From Myxococcus eversor (GTDB lineage Bacteria; Myxococcota; Myxococcia; Myxococcales; Myxococcaceae), in the NCBI RefSeq assembly GCF_010894455.1, contig NZ_JAAIXY010000002.1, forward strand, positions 62,001 through 126,000: 64,000 nucleotides of DNA, read 5' to 3'. Shown here one piece after another: positions 42,112 to 53,974 of the stretch. How positions within the stretch are numbered: the first letter of the stretch is position 1; every line of letters starts with the position of its first letter. The position numbers and the translations under genes are program-made. Under the pieces are notes generated by a model. That model was not told the origin of the DNA and did not search any database. It was given only the letters and a program-made list of their open reading frames with translations.

Positions 42112-42915
42112 TCACAACTTGGGCGCGAGGACGATTTCGATGCGCCGGTTCAAGCTGCGGTTTTCCGGCGAGTCGTTGGCCGCAATCGGCTGGTACTGGC
42201 CGTACCCCGCCGCCGACAACGTCGTCGGGTCGACACCCGCGTCCTGGAGCGCCCGGACCACCGCCATGGCCCGCGCCAGGCTCAGCTCCCAGTTCGTGGG
42301 GAACTGACCGCCGCCCGTGGGCACGTCATCCGTGTGGCCCTCCACGCGCACAATCTTCCCCTGCACCGTCTTGAGCGCGGTGGCGATTTTATTCAGCGCG
42401 TCCACGCCCTCCTTGCCCACCCGCGCCGAGCCGGAGGCGAAGAGAATCTTGTCCTTGAGCTGCACCGTCATCCGGCCCTTCAGCTCGGACAGCTCGATTT
42501 TGCCTTCCGAAATCTCCGACTTGAGGCTCTGCGCCAGGTTCTCGTACTCGGAGCTCTTCTTCTCCAGCTCCTCCTTCGCCTGCGCCAGCTTCTTGGAGTT
42601 GCGCGCCAGCTCGTCATTGAGCGCGGCCAGCTGCGCGTTCTGCTCCTGCAGCGCCCGGCGCTCGGCGGCGCCCGACGTGAGGCGAGACTCAGAGGTGGTC
42701 AGCCGCGTCTCCAGCGCCGTCTTCTCCTGCTCCTGCGCCGTGATTTTCTCCGTCAGCTCCTTCACCTTGGCCTCGGCGGCCTCGCGCGCGCCCTTCTCGT
42801 CCGTGAGGCCCTTGGTGAGCTGCTCCGCCTCCAGGGCCTTCGCGTCGAACTTGCCCTGCGAAACGCATCCCGTGGAGAGCGCGACGAATGCCGCCAGAAT
42901 CAGCCGTGTCCGCAT
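42112..42915 (-). CDS. OmpA-family peptidoglycan-binding lipoprotein
   Basis: 267 aa from ATG 42915, chosen for the lipoprotein signal MRTRLILAAFVALSTGC. About 20-140 is a long charged coiled coil (EAKVKELTEKITAQEQEK and similar). About 150-265 is the OmpA/MotB domain: KILFASGSARVGKEGVDAL, VEGHTDDVPTGGG, LSLARAMAVVRALQDAGV and NRRIEIVLAPKL, including the Asp/Arg pair that binds diaminopimelate. It anchors the outer membrane to peptidoglycan. It is the first gene of the operon with the receptor (38-bp gap), so may stabilise that complex. Confidence 0.93.
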   Translation of the reverse strand: MRTRLILAAFVALSTGCVSQGKFDAKALEAEQLTKGLTDEKGAREAAEAKVKELTEKITAQEQEKTALETRLTTSESRLTSGAAERRALQEQNAQLAALNDELARNSKKLAQAKEELEKKSSEYENLAQSLKSEISEGKIELSELKGRMTVQLKDKILFASGSARVGKEGVDALNKIATALKTVQGKIVRVEGHTDDVPTGGGQFPTNWELSLARAMAVVRALQDAGVDPTTLSAAGYGQYQPIAANDSPENRSLNRRIEIVLAPKL

Positions 42916-43054
42916 ATGTATGGGTTCTCCCGACAACGATGGTTGGAGCTCCACCTTACTGCTCGGGAGCTTCAAGGTCAGGAAGAACCCACGGGGGCAT
43001 TTCGCCAGCCGGGTGCCCTGGCCGGTGGCCAGGGGGTCCTCGGTGGCGTGGCCC

Positions 43055-43606
43055 TCAGCGCGGGAAGATGGGGTGCACGTCCAGCCAGACGGAGAAGAGC
43101 GCGTCGGCGAACGTCTTGCCGGGGATGGAGACGCCGCCGCTGGCCGCGCCGCCGATCTCCAATCCGCCCCCAGGCGTGTAGGTGATGATGAGGTCCCCGC
43201 CCTTCTCCACGTCACGCATCGAGTCGAGCATGACGCCGAGTTGCTGGGACAGAGGCCCCTCGCGCAGCTCCGCGCTGCGGAGCAGGCCGTGGCGCAGGCT
43301 GTCCACCAACTGCGAGCGGGTGATGTCCCGCAGGAAGCGGAAGTGCAGCCGCTTCACCGAGTTGGAGGCGATGGCCTCCGACGCACTGCGTGGACGGTCC
43401 TCCAGATAGAGGCTCCACACGTACACCTTGAAGAGGAAGCGCTTGTGCAGCTCCATGTGGGCGAGCTCCACCGTTCGCCCCTGGAGCGTCATCGAGTCCG
43501 GCATATGGACTCCGCCCACCTGCTTCTGTCCCGCTCGCGCCGAGCCCGCCACCAACACCAGCCCCAGCACGAGCCACCGCGCGCTCTTCCACGCCTGCTC
43601 TCTCAT
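43055..43606 (-). CDS. Secreted chalcone-isomerase-fold protein
   Basis: 183 aa; ATG 43606 gives a signal peptide (WLVLGLVLVAGSARA). The mature part matches the CHI-like lipid-binding fold: VHMPDSMTLQGRTVELAHME, KVYVWSLYLEDRPRSASEAI, and the FADALFSVWLDVHPIFPR ending with the characteristic (S)VWLG/D motif. Plant enzymes of this fold cyclise chalcones, but bacterial members usually lack the catalytic set and probably bind fatty acids or other lipids. It is monocistronic. Periplasmic location is inferred from the signal peptide. Confidence 0.88.
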   Translation of the reverse strand: MREQAWKSARWLVLGLVLVAGSARAGQKQVGGVHMPDSMTLQGRTVELAHMELHKRFLFKVYVWSLYLEDRPRSASEAIASNSVKRLHFRFLRDITRSQLVDSLRHGLLRSAELREGPLSQQLGVMLDSMRDVEKGGDLIITYTPGGGLEIGGAASGGVSIPGKTFADALFSVWLDVHPIFPR

Positions 43607-43918
43607 GCGTCCGACCCCCGCCCCGTTACGGTGCCGGGATAGGTGCGCACGCCCTCGCCTCGCCGCCAGCAGATCCACGTGTGCACCTGTGCCCTGGTGG
43701 ACGGAGAAGACCGCCGGTGAGTCCGATGTCACGCCGGGTGTCGAACCCAGGGATGCCCTGCCAGGGCACCCGGTGGGAGGCTGAAGGGGAATGTCGGGGT
43801 GAATCGGGTCCATGACGCTCGTTGGAGAACATACCAGTGCGCTCCGACGTGCGGGGCTCCGGGCTTCATGACAGGCCGGGTTCCGGGCATCCGGACCGAG
43901 CCCTTTCCGACACGTCTC
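43607..43918. other. Intergenic region, no gene supported
   Basis: 312 bp between the CHI-fold gene start and the 3' end of the ketoacyl synthase gene. It includes a 15-bp palindrome TGCCCTGCCAGGGCA at 43754-43768 and a terminator-like stem at 43879-43897. No coding sequence with a plausible start, ribosome site and composition is seen. Confidence 0.55.
43879..43897 (-). terminator. Short stem-loop after ketoacyl synthase gene
   Basis: GGT-CCGG (43879-43886, one bulged T) pairs with CCGGACC (43891-43897) around four bases. It lies 22 bp beyond the leftward stop at 43919. No T-tract is present. Confidence 0.35.
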
Positions 43919-44929
43919 TCAGAGGGTGCCGGGGTCCGTGCGCTCCAGCAGGGCGCCGGCCCAGGTGAGGCCGCTGCCGACGACGCTCAGCACCACCGCG
44001 TTGCCCAGGGAGGCGTCGTCCCAGTGCTCGCTCAGCACGCCTGGGGCTCCGGCCGCGCCGGTGTTGCCCCGGACGTTGACGTTGAAGCGGTGGCGGGACT
44101 CGGGCACCTCGCAGCGGCGCTGGACGGCCTCCAGCATGCGCAGGTTGGCCTGGTGGCCGATGAAGGTGACGTCCTCGTTGCCCTTCCCCGGGTGCTGACG
44201 CAGGTAGTGGGCGCGCAAGTCCAGGAACGTCTCGCCCGCGCGGCGGATGGCGAACTTCTGCACCTCCGCGCCGTGCTGGGTGAAGTGGCCGATGCGCGGC
44301 ACCCGCACCTTGTCCGCGCCCGACGGGTCTCCCGCCAGCCGCGTCTCGGTGATTCGCCAGCGTCCCGGCACGCGGGGAGAGAGCACCGCCGCCGCCGAGC
44401 CATCCCCCCACAGCACCGCGCTGGAGCGGTCCGTGTAGTCGACGACGCGCGTGGAGTTGTCCATGTTCACCACCAGCACGTAGTCCGGCAGTCGCTCCGG
44501 CCGCATGCCCGTGAGGAAGTGCAGTTGCGTGCAGAACGAGGAGCAGGCGCTCTGGAGGTCCACCGCCGGCGCGTCGATGCCCAGCACCTGCGCCACGCGG
44601 TTGGACTCGGCGGGAATGCACTCGTCCGGGCTGCACCCGCCCGCGACGACGAGGCCGATGTCGGACGGCTTCAGCCCCGCGCGCGTGAGCGCCATCCGCG
44701 CCGCCTGGGCCCCCGTCTCCGCGTTGCTGAAGAGGGCCGCTTCCTGCGCGGCCCGCACGTCCTTGTTGCGCGTCTCCCGCAGGTACTCCAGCGGCAGCAC
44801 CGTGTGACGGGAGCGGATGCCCACCCGCTCCACAATCCACGCGTCCGAGGTCTCGAGCCCCAGCTCCTCGAGGAAGGCATTGGTCAGGAGGTTGGGCGGA
44901 TGGAAATGGCCGAGCGCGTGCAGGAACAT
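43919..44929 (-). CDS. Beta-ketoacyl-ACP synthase III-like (FabH family) enzyme
   Basis: 336 aa from ATG 44929 with AGAGGG upstream. Thiolase-fold condensing enzyme with the full FabH triad: C129 in LQSACSSF, H259 in FIGHQANLRML and N289 in VRGNTGAAG. The N-terminus (DAWIVERVGIRSR) matches the FabH consensus. It would condense an acyl-CoA starter with malonyl-ACP. No fab genes are beside it, so it may serve a dedicated lipid, starter-unit or secondary-metabolite pathway rather than housekeeping fatty-acid synthesis. Cytoplasmic. Confidence 0.9.
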   Translation of the reverse strand: MFLHALGHFHPPNLLTNAFLEELGLETSDAWIVERVGIRSRHTVLPLEYLRETRNKDVRAAQEAALFSNAETGAQAARMALTRAGLKPSDIGLVVAGGCSPDECIPAESNRVAQVLGIDAPAVDLQSACSSFCTQLHFLTGMRPERLPDYVLVVNMDNSTRVVDYTDRSSAVLWGDGSAAAVLSPRVPGRWRITETRLAGDPSGADKVRVPRIGHFTQHGAEVQKFAIRRAGETFLDLRAHYLRQHPGKGNEDVTFIGHQANLRMLEAVQRRCEVPESRHRFNVNVRGNTGAAGAPGVLSEHWDDASLGNAVVLSVVGSGLTWAGALLERTDPGTL

Positions 44930-45072
44930 GTGAACCCTCTAACCACGAACCCTGCCCATTCTCTGTCAGCGCCCTGTCACGCCTTCGCCACTCCGCGGAG
45001 CAGCCGGCCACTCGTGCGGAGCGCCGGACCATTCCCGTCACGTTTCCGCCACGCCGCTGACGCGCTGTGTCG

Positions 45073-45990
45073 TCACTTCTCGGGCGGTGGGGGGAGGACC
45101 TGGGTGGTGAGCACGAGGCGCGAGTCGCCCTTGCCTTCGATTCGCATGCCCAGCTTGTGCATCTCCGGGGTGGGGGTGAGCGTCAGGGGCCCGGCCATGG
45201 AGAAGCTGATGAGCACGGTGCCGGCGGCCAGGACGTTCATCGTCCCCTGGTAGGTGACGGACATCGACACGGGGGTCTCCTCGTCCGAGGGGACCTCCAG
45301 CGTGGTGGACACCGCGAAGACGCCCACGGGCCCGCGCACCTCGTGGCGAATCTCCGAGAGCTGGATGCGGGTGTCCTTGAACTTCACCCCGTCGGCGCCC
45401 CCTCCCTTCTGGAGGCTGGCCTGGAACGCCTGGGCGACGCGCTCCACGCTGTCGCCAATCTTGAGCGGCGCTTCGGGGAAGGCGGCGACGATGGGGTCCT
45501 CCTCGCCCAGCCCCTCCAGGTCCGAGAGCACCGTCTCCCGCACCTCCTTCGTCACGGCCATTCCGCGGAGGTCCGTCACCAGGATGCGCCCCGTCTTGAA
45601 CTCCCCCAGGTAGCTCTTGCCACTGACGGCGGCCACCTCCCGCGTCTCCTTGCCGTCGCCGTCCTTCGTCACGTCCCGCACTTCACCGTAGGCAATCTTC
45701 TGCTGGGTGATGACGCGCCCCTTCGCCGCGAGCGTGGTGAGGACCTGGTTCTGGACCATCACGCTCTTGAGCGACATGGGCTCCGGCTCCATCTCTGGCC
45801 CGGTGACGTGGAAGTCCTGGGTCATCTCCATGCGCAGCCGCTGCTCCTCGGCCTGCCCCACCACCGCGTCCTTCCGGGTGAAGCGAATCGTCCGGCCGAG
45901 CTCCTCCCGGTCGCCCTTCACCTCGTCTCCCAGCGCGACGGACGACAGCGACATCACCGCGACAGCGACCCACGACCACATTCGGCGCAT
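45073..45990 (-). CDS. Secreted protein of unknown function
   Basis: 305 aa from ATG 45990 with GAGAGGGG upstream and a signal peptide (MWSWVAVAVMSLSSVALG). The rest is a beta-rich domain with alternating charged strands (EEQRLRMEMTQDFHVTG, ITQQKIAYGEVRDV), a pattern seen in periplasmic lipid-binding or DUF6263-like proteins, but I do not assign a family. No cysteine, so not a lipoprotein. Monocistronic; the gap to the ketoacyl synthase gene is 143 bp without a visible gene. Confidence 0.78.
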   Translation of the reverse strand: MRRMWSWVAVAVMSLSSVALGDEVKGDREELGRTIRFTRKDAVVGQAEEQRLRMEMTQDFHVTGPEMEPEPMSLKSVMVQNQVLTTLAAKGRVITQQKIAYGEVRDVTKDGDGKETREVAAVSGKSYLGEFKTGRILVTDLRGMAVTKEVRETVLSDLEGLGEEDPIVAAFPEAPLKIGDSVERVAQAFQASLQKGGGADGVKFKDTRIQLSEIRHEVRGPVGVFAVSTTLEVPSDEETPVSMSVTYQGTMNVLAAGTVLISFSMAGPLTLTPTPEMHKLGMRIEGKGDSRLVLTTQVLPPPPEK

Positions 45991-46111
45991 TTGTTCCCCT
46001 CTCGCCGCAATCCTTTCATGGGCTTGCCAATATCGTCAGCCCTGAATCCGCACAGCGGAACGCGACGGTGACAGGCATTGGCGCTGGCACGGGCGAGGTA
46101 CAGTGCCGCGC

Positions 46112-48328
<2,217 letters not shown>

Positions 48329-49561
48329 GCGCGCCGGCCGTGACGAAGACGAGCTGCACCAGGTGGCCCAGGAGCGCCACCGACATGGCGCGCGCGGCGG
48401 TGGTGTCCAGCACACCCGCCGCCAGCGCGAAGGCGCCGTCACTGACGCCCACCTGCCCGGGCACCAGCGAGCCCACCGCCAGCGCGCAGAGGTAGAGGCC
48501 TTGCGAGAAGAGCGCCTGCACCAGCGACGTGTCGATGCCCACCGCGTGCGTCAGCACCGCGTACTGCGCCACCTGGAGCGCGCGGCTGCCCAGGAAGGCC
48601 AGCATCGGGCCTCTCGGCAGCAACGTGCCGTGGCACGCCGTCGCGCGGAACTGCTCGGTGTGGTGGGCCCAGCGCTGGGAGCGACGCGCCAGCCACGCAC
48701 AGGGCTTTCGCGCGCGCATGCATGCCCGCAGGCCCGTGGAGGCCACCACCAGCACCACGCCGTGGCCCAGCATCGCCAGGGTGAAGACGGACCAGCCCGT
48801 CAGCAGATAGGACGCCGCCGCGCAGGGAAAGGAGATGAGGCCGCCCGCTCCCAGCGAGGCCGCTTGCGATGTGGCCGCGGCCGCGGTGGCCGTGGCGCCG
48901 CCCATGTGGGGCGACAGCAGCGCGGCCTTGGTGGCCTCCGCCGCCGCGCGGCCCGCGGGGGCCATGCTGGACACCGCCGTGCCGATGAGCTGCGCGCGCA
49001 GCAATACGCGCATCGGGACGTGCTCGGCCCGGGCACCATAGGAGGCGCGCGTCGCGAGCGCGTCCATGCCCTGACGTCCCAGCTCCAGCAGCACCACCCA
49101 GGGCAGCCAGGGCGCGGCCTCCAGCAGCACCCCGCCCAGCTCCCGGGCTCCCGCCTTTCGCACCAGCAGCGCCAGCATGGCCAGGCCCGCCACCGCGAAG
49201 ACGGGCCGCAAGAGCCCCGTCACCTTCTTCCGCCAGGGCACCGACACCGAGGGGAGCGCCATCGCGGCGTCCATCGGCCGGCCCAGGGTCATCTCCCCGC
49301 GCGCGTTGCTCACCATCGCCTCCCTCACCCACCCTGCGCCCCGAGTCACGGTGGAAGGTGGACAGCCCCGGCTGGGATTGCGAGGGTCGCCCGTCGCCCG
49401 GAAGCCACCTCCCTTTCCTCGCGTCCGCCGGTGGACATCCGCGCTCGGCCGCCCCGCCCCGGAGCGCTGGTTGCCCGAGCGACTCCGAGTGCGTGCTCGG
49501 CTCCGGCCTCGAAGGTCGCTAGGGTGCGACACCGATTTCCCGCGCGCACACGGAGCAACAC

Positions 49562-50548
49562 ATGAAAGCGGTCCGGTTTTCGAAGTTCGGGCACCCGTTG
49601 AAGGTGGTGGAGGTGGTGGAGGAGCCCGACGCGGAGCTGAAGTCGGGCGAGGTCAGGCTCGAAGTTTTGGCCAGCCCCATCAATCCCTCGGACGTGCTCA
49701 CCCTCTCCGGCCAGTACGGCTCGCTGCCCAAGCTGCCGGCGATACCGGGCAACGAGGGCGTGGGCCGCGTGGTGGAGGTGAAGGACTCGTCGGCGGTGAA
49801 GGTGGGAGACGTCGTCTTCCTGCCGCTGGGCTCTGGGACGTGGCGCACCCACCTGGTCGCCCCCGCCGAGGGGCTGATGCCGGTGCCCAAGGGCACGGAC
49901 GTGAAGCAGGCGTCCATGCTGTTCGTCAACCCGCCCACCGCGGACATCATGCTGCGCGAGTTCGTCACCCTGCAGCCCGGAGACTGGGTGCTCCAGAACG
50001 CGGCCAACTCCGCGGTGGGCCGCTACCTCATCACCCTGGCGAAGCAGGCCGGCTACAAGACGCTCAACGTCGTGCGCCGCGAGGAGCTGGCGCCGGAGCT
50101 GCTCGCGCTGGGCGCGGACGTCGTGCTCACGGACACGGACGACCTGAAGGAGCGCGTGCGCGAGGCGACGGGCGGCGCGAAGGTGCGGCTGGCCATCGAC
50201 GGCGTGGGTGGCGACTCCACGCGGCGGCTCGGCGACTCGCTCGCCACCGGCGGCACGGTGGTCAACTACGGCGTCATGAGCGGCAAGGGCCCCAAGCTGT
50301 CGGCGGAGGCCACCATATTCAAGGACGTCACCCTGCGCGGATTCTGGCTGGTGCTGTGGCTGAAGCGCGCCCAGCGCGAGCACCAGCGCGACACCTACGC
50401 CCGGCTGTCGAAGCTGCTGGCGGACGGCACGCTGAAGACGGCGGTGGAGGGCACCTTCTCGCTGGATGCCATCCAGGACGCCCTGGCGCGCGCCATGGAA
50501 GGCGGACGCGGCGGCAAGGTGCTGCTCACGCCCAACGGTCCAGTCTGA
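49562..50548 (+). CDS. MDR-family reductase, MECR/enoyl-CoA-reductase-like
   Basis: 328 aa from ATG 49562. Medium-chain dehydrogenase/reductase without structural or catalytic zinc Cys: GroES-like part with LASPINPSDVLTLSGQYG and PAIPGNEGVGRVVEV, then a Rossmann part with NAANSAVGRYLITLAKQAG and the LNVVRREEL NADP turn. The INPSD and NxAxSAVG patterns match the mitochondrial trans-2-enoyl-CoA reductase (MECR) group. It could reduce an enoyl-thioester or a quinone-like substrate. An SDR follows 32 bp downstream, so a two-enzyme operon is likely. Confidence 0.88.
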   Translation: MKAVRFSKFGHPLKVVEVVEEPDAELKSGEVRLEVLASPINPSDVLTLSGQYGSLPKLPAIPGNEGVGRVVEVKDSSAVKVGDVVFLPLGSGTWRTHLVAPAEGLMPVPKGTDVKQASMLFVNPPTADIMLREFVTLQPGDWVLQNAANSAVGRYLITLAKQAGYKTLNVVRREELAPELLALGADVVLTDTDDLKERVREATGGAKVRLAIDGVGGDSTRRLGDSLATGGTVVNYGVMSGKGPKLSAEATIFKDVTLRGFWLVLWLKRAQREHQRDTYARLSKLLADGTLKTAVEGTFSLDAIQDALARAMEGGRGGKVLLTPNGPV

Positions 50549-50580
50549 CTCCCACTCGCAGCCCCGAAAGGAACACGACG

Positions 50581-51354
50581 ATGAAACGCGTGGAAGGCAA
50601 GGTGGCACTCATCACGGGCGCGGCGGGCGGCCTGGGCAGCGCGTCCGCGCGGATGCTGGCGCGCGAGGGCGCGAAGGTCGTGGTGACGGACCGCAAGAGC
50701 CAGGAAGCGCTCGGGCGTGAAGTGGCCGCGTCCCTGGGCGAGGGCCAGGGCCTGTTCCTCCCGCTCGACGTCACGCGCGAGGAGGACTGGGTCCAGGCCA
50801 TCGACACGACGCTGGAGAAGTTCGGCCGGCTGGACGTGCTCGTCAACAACGCGGGCCTGGGCATCCCCAAGGACGTGGAGCACATCTCCCTGGAGGAGTG
50901 GAGGCTGGTGCACGCGGTCAACCTGGACGGCACGTTCCTGGGCTGCAAGCACGGCATCCGCGCCATGCGAAAGTGTGGCGCCAAGGGCTCCATCATCAAC
51001 ATCTCCTCGCTGGCGGGCCTCATCGGCGTGCCCACGCTGCCCGCCTACGGCAGCGCCAAGGGCGCTGTGCGCATGTTCACCAAGTCGGTGGCGCTGCACT
51101 GCGCGCAGCAGGGCTACGGCATCCGCTGCAACTCCATCCACCCCACCTTCGTGGAGACGACCATGGTGAAGGCGCTGATGGACGCCAGCGGCGTGCCGGA
51201 CAAGATGCGCGAGGGGATGCGGCGCAGCATCCCCCTGGGCCACCTGGGCGAGCCGGACGACATCGCCCACGCCGTCGTGTACCTCGCGTCGGACGAGTCG
51301 AAGCTGATGACGGGCTCCGAGTTCGTCCTCGACGGCGGCTCGTCCGCGCAGTAG
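50581..51354 (+). CDS. SDR-family oxidoreductase (3-alpha/glucose-1-dehydrogenase-like)
   Basis: 257 aa from ATG 50581 with GAAAGGAA upstream. Classical SDR: TGAAGGLG at 12-19, D37 in VVTDRKS (NAD(H) type), NNAG at 89-92, catalytic S142/S143, Y156 and K160. The ending MTGSEFVLDGGSSAQ is typical of the glucose-1-dehydrogenase or cyclopentanol-dehydrogenase SDR group. Follows the MECR-like gene. The pair could process an acyl or cyclic substrate in two redox steps, but the substrate cannot be deduced. Confidence 0.9.
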   Translation: MKRVEGKVALITGAAGGLGSASARMLAREGAKVVVTDRKSQEALGREVAASLGEGQGLFLPLDVTREEDWVQAIDTTLEKFGRLDVLVNNAGLGIPKDVEHISLEEWRLVHAVNLDGTFLGCKHGIRAMRKCGAKGSIINISSLAGLIGVPTLPAYGSAKGAVRMFTKSVALHCAQQGYGIRCNSIHPTFVETTMVKALMDASGVPDKMREGMRRSIPLGHLGEPDDIAHAVVYLASDESKLMTGSEFVLDGGSSAQ

Positions 51355-51392
51355 CCCCGGCTTCAAGCTTCAAGCCGGGTGACTGGCGGCGC

Positions 51393-53912
51393 TCAGGTCC
51401 AGGGCGCCGTCAGCATCTGCGCGAAGCGCACGCTCAGCTCCGGGCGCCGCATCATCGCCTGTATCCAGGCCTGCGCCTCCGTGCTCCAGTCGGCAATCGA
51501 CAGGCCGCGCGCTTCGAAGACCGCCAGCGCGTTGCTCGACACGCTCATCGCCTTGAGAACCCGCGCGTACTCCAGCAACGTGCCCAGCGTCGCCCCGGGG
51601 AGGATGACCTCCGTGTCCAGCTCCTGCGCGTCCACCTGGGGGCGGGCCTGGAACCACCGCTCCAGGGACACGGGCGGTCCCATTTGAGCCACCGCGTTCA
51701 TCAGCCGCACGCGGTGCGCCTCCTGCTCCTCGCGCACCCGGTCCGCCTCGCGCTGGGCGGCCTCGGCCTCGCGATGGGCCAGCTCGATTTGCCGCTGCTG
51801 GTCCCTGCGTCGGGACTCCTCCACGCGCCGCCGCAGCTCGTCCTGGCGCCGTGACTCCTCGTCGTCCCGCTGGCGCTGGAGGTACTCGCCCATCATCTTC
51901 ACGTCGACGTGGATGTCCTCCAGCAGGTCGCGGTGGTAGCTGGACTCGGCCTCCTGGACGGGTGCCTCGCGGATGCGCCGCTCGAAGTCCGGGAGCCACG
52001 CCAGGAAGCGCTCCACGTCGGGGATGAGGAAGTCGTTCCCCTGGCGCAGCGCATGGTTGAGCGGCGAGGACGCGTGGAACACCGCATGCGAGGTGGAGCG
52101 CGGCCACGCCGCCACCCGAGCCTCCGCCGCCCTCCAGACGAAGGGCAGGCGCTCGGCCAGCGTCCGGGCGGGGACGTCGTCCAACAACCACGCCACCAGC
52201 TTCGGGAGCTGGAGCTGCGAGTCCACGCGCCACCACGTCTCGAAGGTGACGAGGGGGTCCGGCTCCGCCGCGAGCTGACGCTCCCACAGCTCCTGTCGCC
52301 AGGGCGTGAAGGCGGCCAGCAGCTCCGCGCGCTCGTCTGGGTAGCGCTGGAAGCGCAGCCACACGGCGTCGATGAGCTCCTCGCGTCCGGAGATGCCGCT
52401 CCAGGAGCGCACCGCCTTCGCGAAGGGAGCCAGCACCGCCGCGCGTGAGGGCTTCTCCCACGCCGCCATCAGCAGCCGCGCCGAGCGGCCTCTTCCCAGC
52501 TCCGGCGTCAGGCGGTCCAGCCGCCCTGGCAGCGACACCAGCAAGTCCAACAGCGGCTCCGCGCAGGCCGCATCGCGCGCCCACGAGTGAACCAGCGTCA
52601 GCTCCTCCACGTCGCCCAGCGCGAGCAAGGTCGTGAAGCCGCTCGCTCGCACCAGCTCCACGCGCTCGGCGGAAGGGGCGAGCCGGAGCGCCCGCACGGC
52701 GGCGTCATGGAAGGCGCGCGCGGCCGGCGTGGCCCGGGCCTCGCGTTCATCGGTAGCCCACTCCAACCACCGCATCACGTTGCGCGCGGGCCACGTGCCC
52801 AGGATGTCACGGGCCCACGTCTCCCAGCGGGCATGGACTTCTGGAGACAGGCGCTCGAAGGGAGTGTCGCGGGCCCAGGACTGCACCGCGTCCGCGAGCG
52901 TGTCCGGCTCCCGCGCGGCGACGGCGAGCACCGCGTCCAGCGCCTCCAGCGTGGGCGGTGAGGGCAGCCGCCGCAGCACGTCCCGGACGAAGTCCGCGTC
53001 TCCCGTCTCGCCGAGGCTCGCGAGCAGCGCCGACGAGCCCAGCGCCGCCAGCGTGCCCCGCGCCTCCGTCACCACGTCTCCGTCCTCCGAATCCAGCGCC
53101 GCGAGCAGCCCCGGCTCGTCGCGGAGCACGAGCGCGCACTCGAAGCGGAGGTCCTCATCCCGGGAGCGCAGCCCCTCACGCAGCGCGAAAAGCAGGTCCA
53201 CCTCCGGCGGCTTTCCGGTGGCTCGCACCCAGGCCACCGCGGCCCACGCGGCCTGCTCCGGGAAGGCCGCGAAGGCGGCACGCGCGTGACGCTCGACGAG
53301 CTCGCGCTGCTGCCGCTGCAACCGCGTGCGGCTCCACACCCGCCAGCGCGTCAGGGCGAGCGCGGCCTCCATCGCCGCGCGCCCCTCTTCATACAGACAG
53401 GACAGGACGGTGGAGAACATGTCCCGCGTGTCTTGTCGCAGGTGCACCTTGGCGAGCGCCGCGAGCTGGCGGACCTCGGAGCCCGGACCGTGCCGGAACA
53501 TCACCGTCAGCATGTCCTCGCCGTCCTCCGGGGAGGACTCGGGCACCGGGGGCTGGGTCCACGGGAGCAGCTCCGCCCAGCGGTCCTCGGCCTCCTCGAC
53601 GAAGCCCGGGAGCAGCAGGCAGGGCTCGCATCGGCGCACGTCCGCGATGACGCGCAGCACGTCCGCCCACCGCGCGGCGTACTGGGACTCCAACTGCCAC
53701 GACAGGGCGGGCGCCAGCGCCTCCAGCCGCCCCACCAGCGCGAAGCGGTCCACGCCCGCGTGGAGCAGCATGCGCGCGGCGCCGTAGTGCTCGGGCGGCA
53801 CCGGGCCGCACGCGCAGCTCGGACAGCGGACGCCGGGTGTATTGAAGCGGGTGCAGCCTGGACACCGCACCCGCGTGCCACGCAGGGCACCGTTCTCCCA
53901 CGGAAGGGCCAT
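51393..53912 (-). CDS. Large zinc-ribbon, helical-repeat and coiled-coil protein, unknown function
   Basis: 839 aa from ATG 53912. The N-terminal 40 residues hold a zinc ribbon (C17-PG-C20, C30-PS-C33). About 45-650 is rich in Ala, Leu, Arg and Trp and looks like stacked helical (HEAT-type) repeats, for example LLAALDSEDGDVVTEARGTL. About 690-760 is a strongly charged coiled coil full of Arg, Glu and Gln. The last 100 residues form a small acidic helical domain (LGTLLEYARVLKAMSVSSN). No signal peptide or membrane segment. I do not recognise a family; the layout fits a cytoplasmic scaffold. Monocistronic. Confidence 0.8.
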   Translation of the reverse strand: MALPWENGALRGTRVRCPGCTRFNTPGVRCPSCACGPVPPEHYGAARMLLHAGVDRFALVGRLEALAPALSWQLESQYAARWADVLRVIADVRRCEPCLLLPGFVEEAEDRWAELLPWTQPPVPESSPEDGEDMLTVMFRHGPGSEVRQLAALAKVHLRQDTRDMFSTVLSCLYEEGRAAMEAALALTRWRVWSRTRLQRQQRELVERHARAAFAAFPEQAAWAAVAWVRATGKPPEVDLLFALREGLRSRDEDLRFECALVLRDEPGLLAALDSEDGDVVTEARGTLAALGSSALLASLGETGDADFVRDVLRRLPSPPTLEALDAVLAVAAREPDTLADAVQSWARDTPFERLSPEVHARWETWARDILGTWPARNVMRWLEWATDEREARATPAARAFHDAAVRALRLAPSAERVELVRASGFTTLLALGDVEELTLVHSWARDAACAEPLLDLLVSLPGRLDRLTPELGRGRSARLLMAAWEKPSRAAVLAPFAKAVRSWSGISGREELIDAVWLRFQRYPDERAELLAAFTPWRQELWERQLAAEPDPLVTFETWWRVDSQLQLPKLVAWLLDDVPARTLAERLPFVWRAAEARVAAWPRSTSHAVFHASSPLNHALRQGNDFLIPDVERFLAWLPDFERRIREAPVQEAESSYHRDLLEDIHVDVKMMGEYLQRQRDDEESRRQDELRRRVEESRRRDQQRQIELAHREAEAAQREADRVREEQEAHRVRLMNAVAQMGPPVSLERWFQARPQVDAQELDTEVILPGATLGTLLEYARVLKAMSVSSNALAVFEARGLSIADWSTEAQAWIQAMMRRPELSVRFAQMLTAPWT

Positions 53913-53974
53913 GCCCCCTGTCTACAACGTCCCGGCGCCGCTGTACTCCCGGACGGCGCCAGGACGCGCCTGGC

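Noticed and set aside
39824..42307. An 827-codon + strand frame over the TonB receptor and OmpA genes
   Set aside because: Antisense frame kept open by GC-rich codon use; sequence is Arg/Leu/His-rich with no family features.
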